DNA from: Candidatus Hydrogenedentota bacterium
GTDB taxonomy: Bacteria; Hydrogenedentota; Hydrogenedentia; Hydrogenedentales; CAITNO01
Assembly (NCBI GenBank): GCA_903822375.1
Contig: CAIJOU010000707.1
Span: forward strand, 1-5,254
Reading direction: 5' to 3'
DNA length: 5,254 nt
A model generated the notes under the pieces. The model searched no databases, was not told where the DNA came from, and was given only the letters and a program-made list of their open reading frames with translations. Positions 4,222 through 5,254 of the stretch are shown one piece after another (position 1 is the first letter of the stretch; each line of letters begins with the position of its first letter). Position numbers and translations under genes: made by a program.

Positions 4222-5254
4222 TCAGATGCTGCCCGGACCGACAATGATGCGGTCCTGGGCCGGGTCCCCGCCGTTGTCCACCAGGTCTTCCCCATGACTG
4301 TAAAGCGTGTAGGCCCCCTCGGCCGCCTTGTAGCCAAACGGCGCCAGTGTGTATGGATCTTGCGGGACGGCGGCGATGTGTTTCGGGGCCAGCTCGGCAA
4401 GGGCGGTAGGGTACTTGCCGGTTTCGGCCTTGAATGTCTCAAGCGCAAGCACGAGCTGGGTCGCGGTGAAATCGCTGGCCAGTTCTGCCGCGCGGTGAAG
4501 CGCCACGACAATGCGGCGTTCATTCTTGCCGAGACCTTCCGGGTCATCCTTGGGACCAATCGTGTTGCACATCCATGCGACGATTTCAGGCGGGGGGCGA
4601 TCGGCCATGCTGACAAGTTCCTCCCTGTGCTCCCTCATGGCGCCCACCAGACGCTGAATGCCATAGGAGAATACGACCGATCGGAAGACGCGCCGCCGGT
4701 AGGAACCGAGGCCGGAGTCCGTCTTCTGATGCCCAATCTGGTCATCCAAATCGAGCCAGAGCGTGCGAAGAACTTCCCGACGCGGCAGGTATCCGGGACC
4801 GATTTCATTCAGTGTCCGGGCAAGCGTGGGAGCCTGATCCGTGTGAACCGCAAGGTAGCGAATCTGCTGCAGTACGGGTCCCTCAATGCTCTGCGAGAGG
4901 GCAAGCATGTCCTCTTCCCGTGACAGAAGACGGGCCAACCGGATGGCTTCGGTCAGTGGCAGCAGGGATGCTTGCGAAGGCGATTCGATGAACAGAACCC
5001 GGCCAAGCGCGGCGACACTTCGACCCAGTTGCATCAGGCTGCCGTCATACGTTTTGCTGTGGAAACGCGGTGATTCCGAGCACACGCAGAACGGTTTTTC
5101 GAGCGCGAAGTGAAGCAACTGCTCGGCGGGCTGGCACGCCCGTATATACTCCAACAATGCGGGGTCCTCGTCGCCCCTGTCCACCCAGCACAACTTCGCC
5201 AGCGAAGGTTCGTCCAGCCTGGAGAAGTCGGGTTCCTGCTCAAACACCACCCCG
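4222..5254 (-). CDS. Unrecognised protein with pseudopilin-like C-terminal tail, 5'-truncated by the window
   Basis: The frame is open from the right edge to the TGA at 4222-4224, covering at least 343 codons. A GTG at 5250 is the first possible start in view, but the codon before it is sense and no ribosome binding site can be seen, so the true start probably lies outside. Numbering from that GTG, residues 1-260 are a mainly helical, charged region with no motif I recognise. Residues 263-328 follow a familiar tail pattern: LALETFKAETGKYPTAL, then LAPKHIAAVPQDPYTLAPF, then YTLYSHGEDLVDNGG. This layout is shared with the post-helix part of type II secretion major pseudopilins (GspG) and is common at the C-terminus of large Planctomycete-type secreted or membrane proteins of unknown function. 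Any signal or membrane segment would be upstream. It is separated from the EIIA operon by 354 nt and a promoter, so it is likely a different unit. Confidence 0.8.
   Translation of the reverse strand, partial: GVVFEQEPDFSRLDEPSLAKLCWVDRGDEDPALLEYIRACQPAEQLLHFALEKPFCVCSESPRFHSKTYDGSLMQLGRSVAALGRVLFIESPSQASLLPLTEAIRLARLLSREEDMLALSQSIEGPVLQQIRYLAVHTDQAPTLARTLNEIGPGYLPRREVLRTLWLDLDDQIGHQKTDSGLGSYRRRVFRSVVFSYGIQRLVGAMREHREELVSMADRPPPEIVAWMCNTIGPKDDPEGLGKNERRIVVALHRAAELASDFTATQLVLALETFKAETGKYPTALAELAPKHIAAVPQDPYTLAPFGYKAAEGAYTLYSHGEDLVDNGGDPAQDRIIVGPGSI

Noticed and set aside
3858..4616. Minus-strand open frames between the EIIA operon and the pseudopilin-tail gene (3858-4616 and 3878-4141)
   Set aside because: The longer overlaps a better-supported gene in another frame. 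The shorter has no ribosome binding site and a Pro/Arg-rich, low-information sequence, and it runs through the promoter and dyad.
4108..4923. 271-codon plus-strand open frame
   Set aside because: Runs opposite the pseudopilin-tail gene, starts inside the REP-like region, and has no recognisable domain or ribosome binding site.

Overview
The window is GC-rich bacterial chromosome with tightly packed genes. Several traits resemble Planctomycetes or related PVC/Hydrogenedentes-type bacteria: a membrane-anchored GH31 glycosidase, a stand-alone cyclic-nucleotide-binding protein, a PTS EIIA domain fused to a zinc ribbon, a pseudopilin-like 'YP..L..L.P..L..VP.DP' tail, and palindromic intergenic repeats. 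That placement is inferred from remembered family patterns; no search was run and there is no rRNA marker.

Layout. (1) Positions 1855 to 1, minus strand: a GH31 alpha-glycosidase with an N-terminal membrane anchor. A second gene starts 34 nt after it and runs off the left edge; only its export signal is visible. The two look like a carbohydrate-processing operon at the cell envelope. (2) Positions 1856-2013: a divergent control region with candidate overlapping promoters and a strong hairpin in the leader of the rightward gene. (3) Positions 2014-2391, plus strand: a small CoA-binding (YccU-like) Rossmann protein. (4) Positions 2392-2577: a convergent intergenic region holding a composite palindromic repeat that may also terminate transcription. 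(5) Positions 3867-2578, minus strand: a two-gene operon encoding an EIIA(Fru/Ntr)-C4 zinc ribbon fusion and a cNMP-binding-domain protein with no DNA-binding domain. (6) Positions 3868-4221: no gene, but a good extended -10 promoter for this operon, a dyad over its -35, and a degenerate REP-like inverted repeat. (7) Positions 5254-4222, minus strand: the 3' part of an unrecognised protein with a pseudopilin-like C-terminal tail; its 5' end lies outside the window.

The EIIA-zinc ribbon/cNMP-binding pair is the most interesting element. It places a phosphorylatable PTS histidine, a probable nucleic-acid- or protein-binding zinc ribbon and a second-messenger sensor in one transcript, with no sugar permease in view. 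This suggests a regulatory rather than a transport role. The GH31 operon and this module may both concern carbohydrate use, but nothing in the sequence links them directly.
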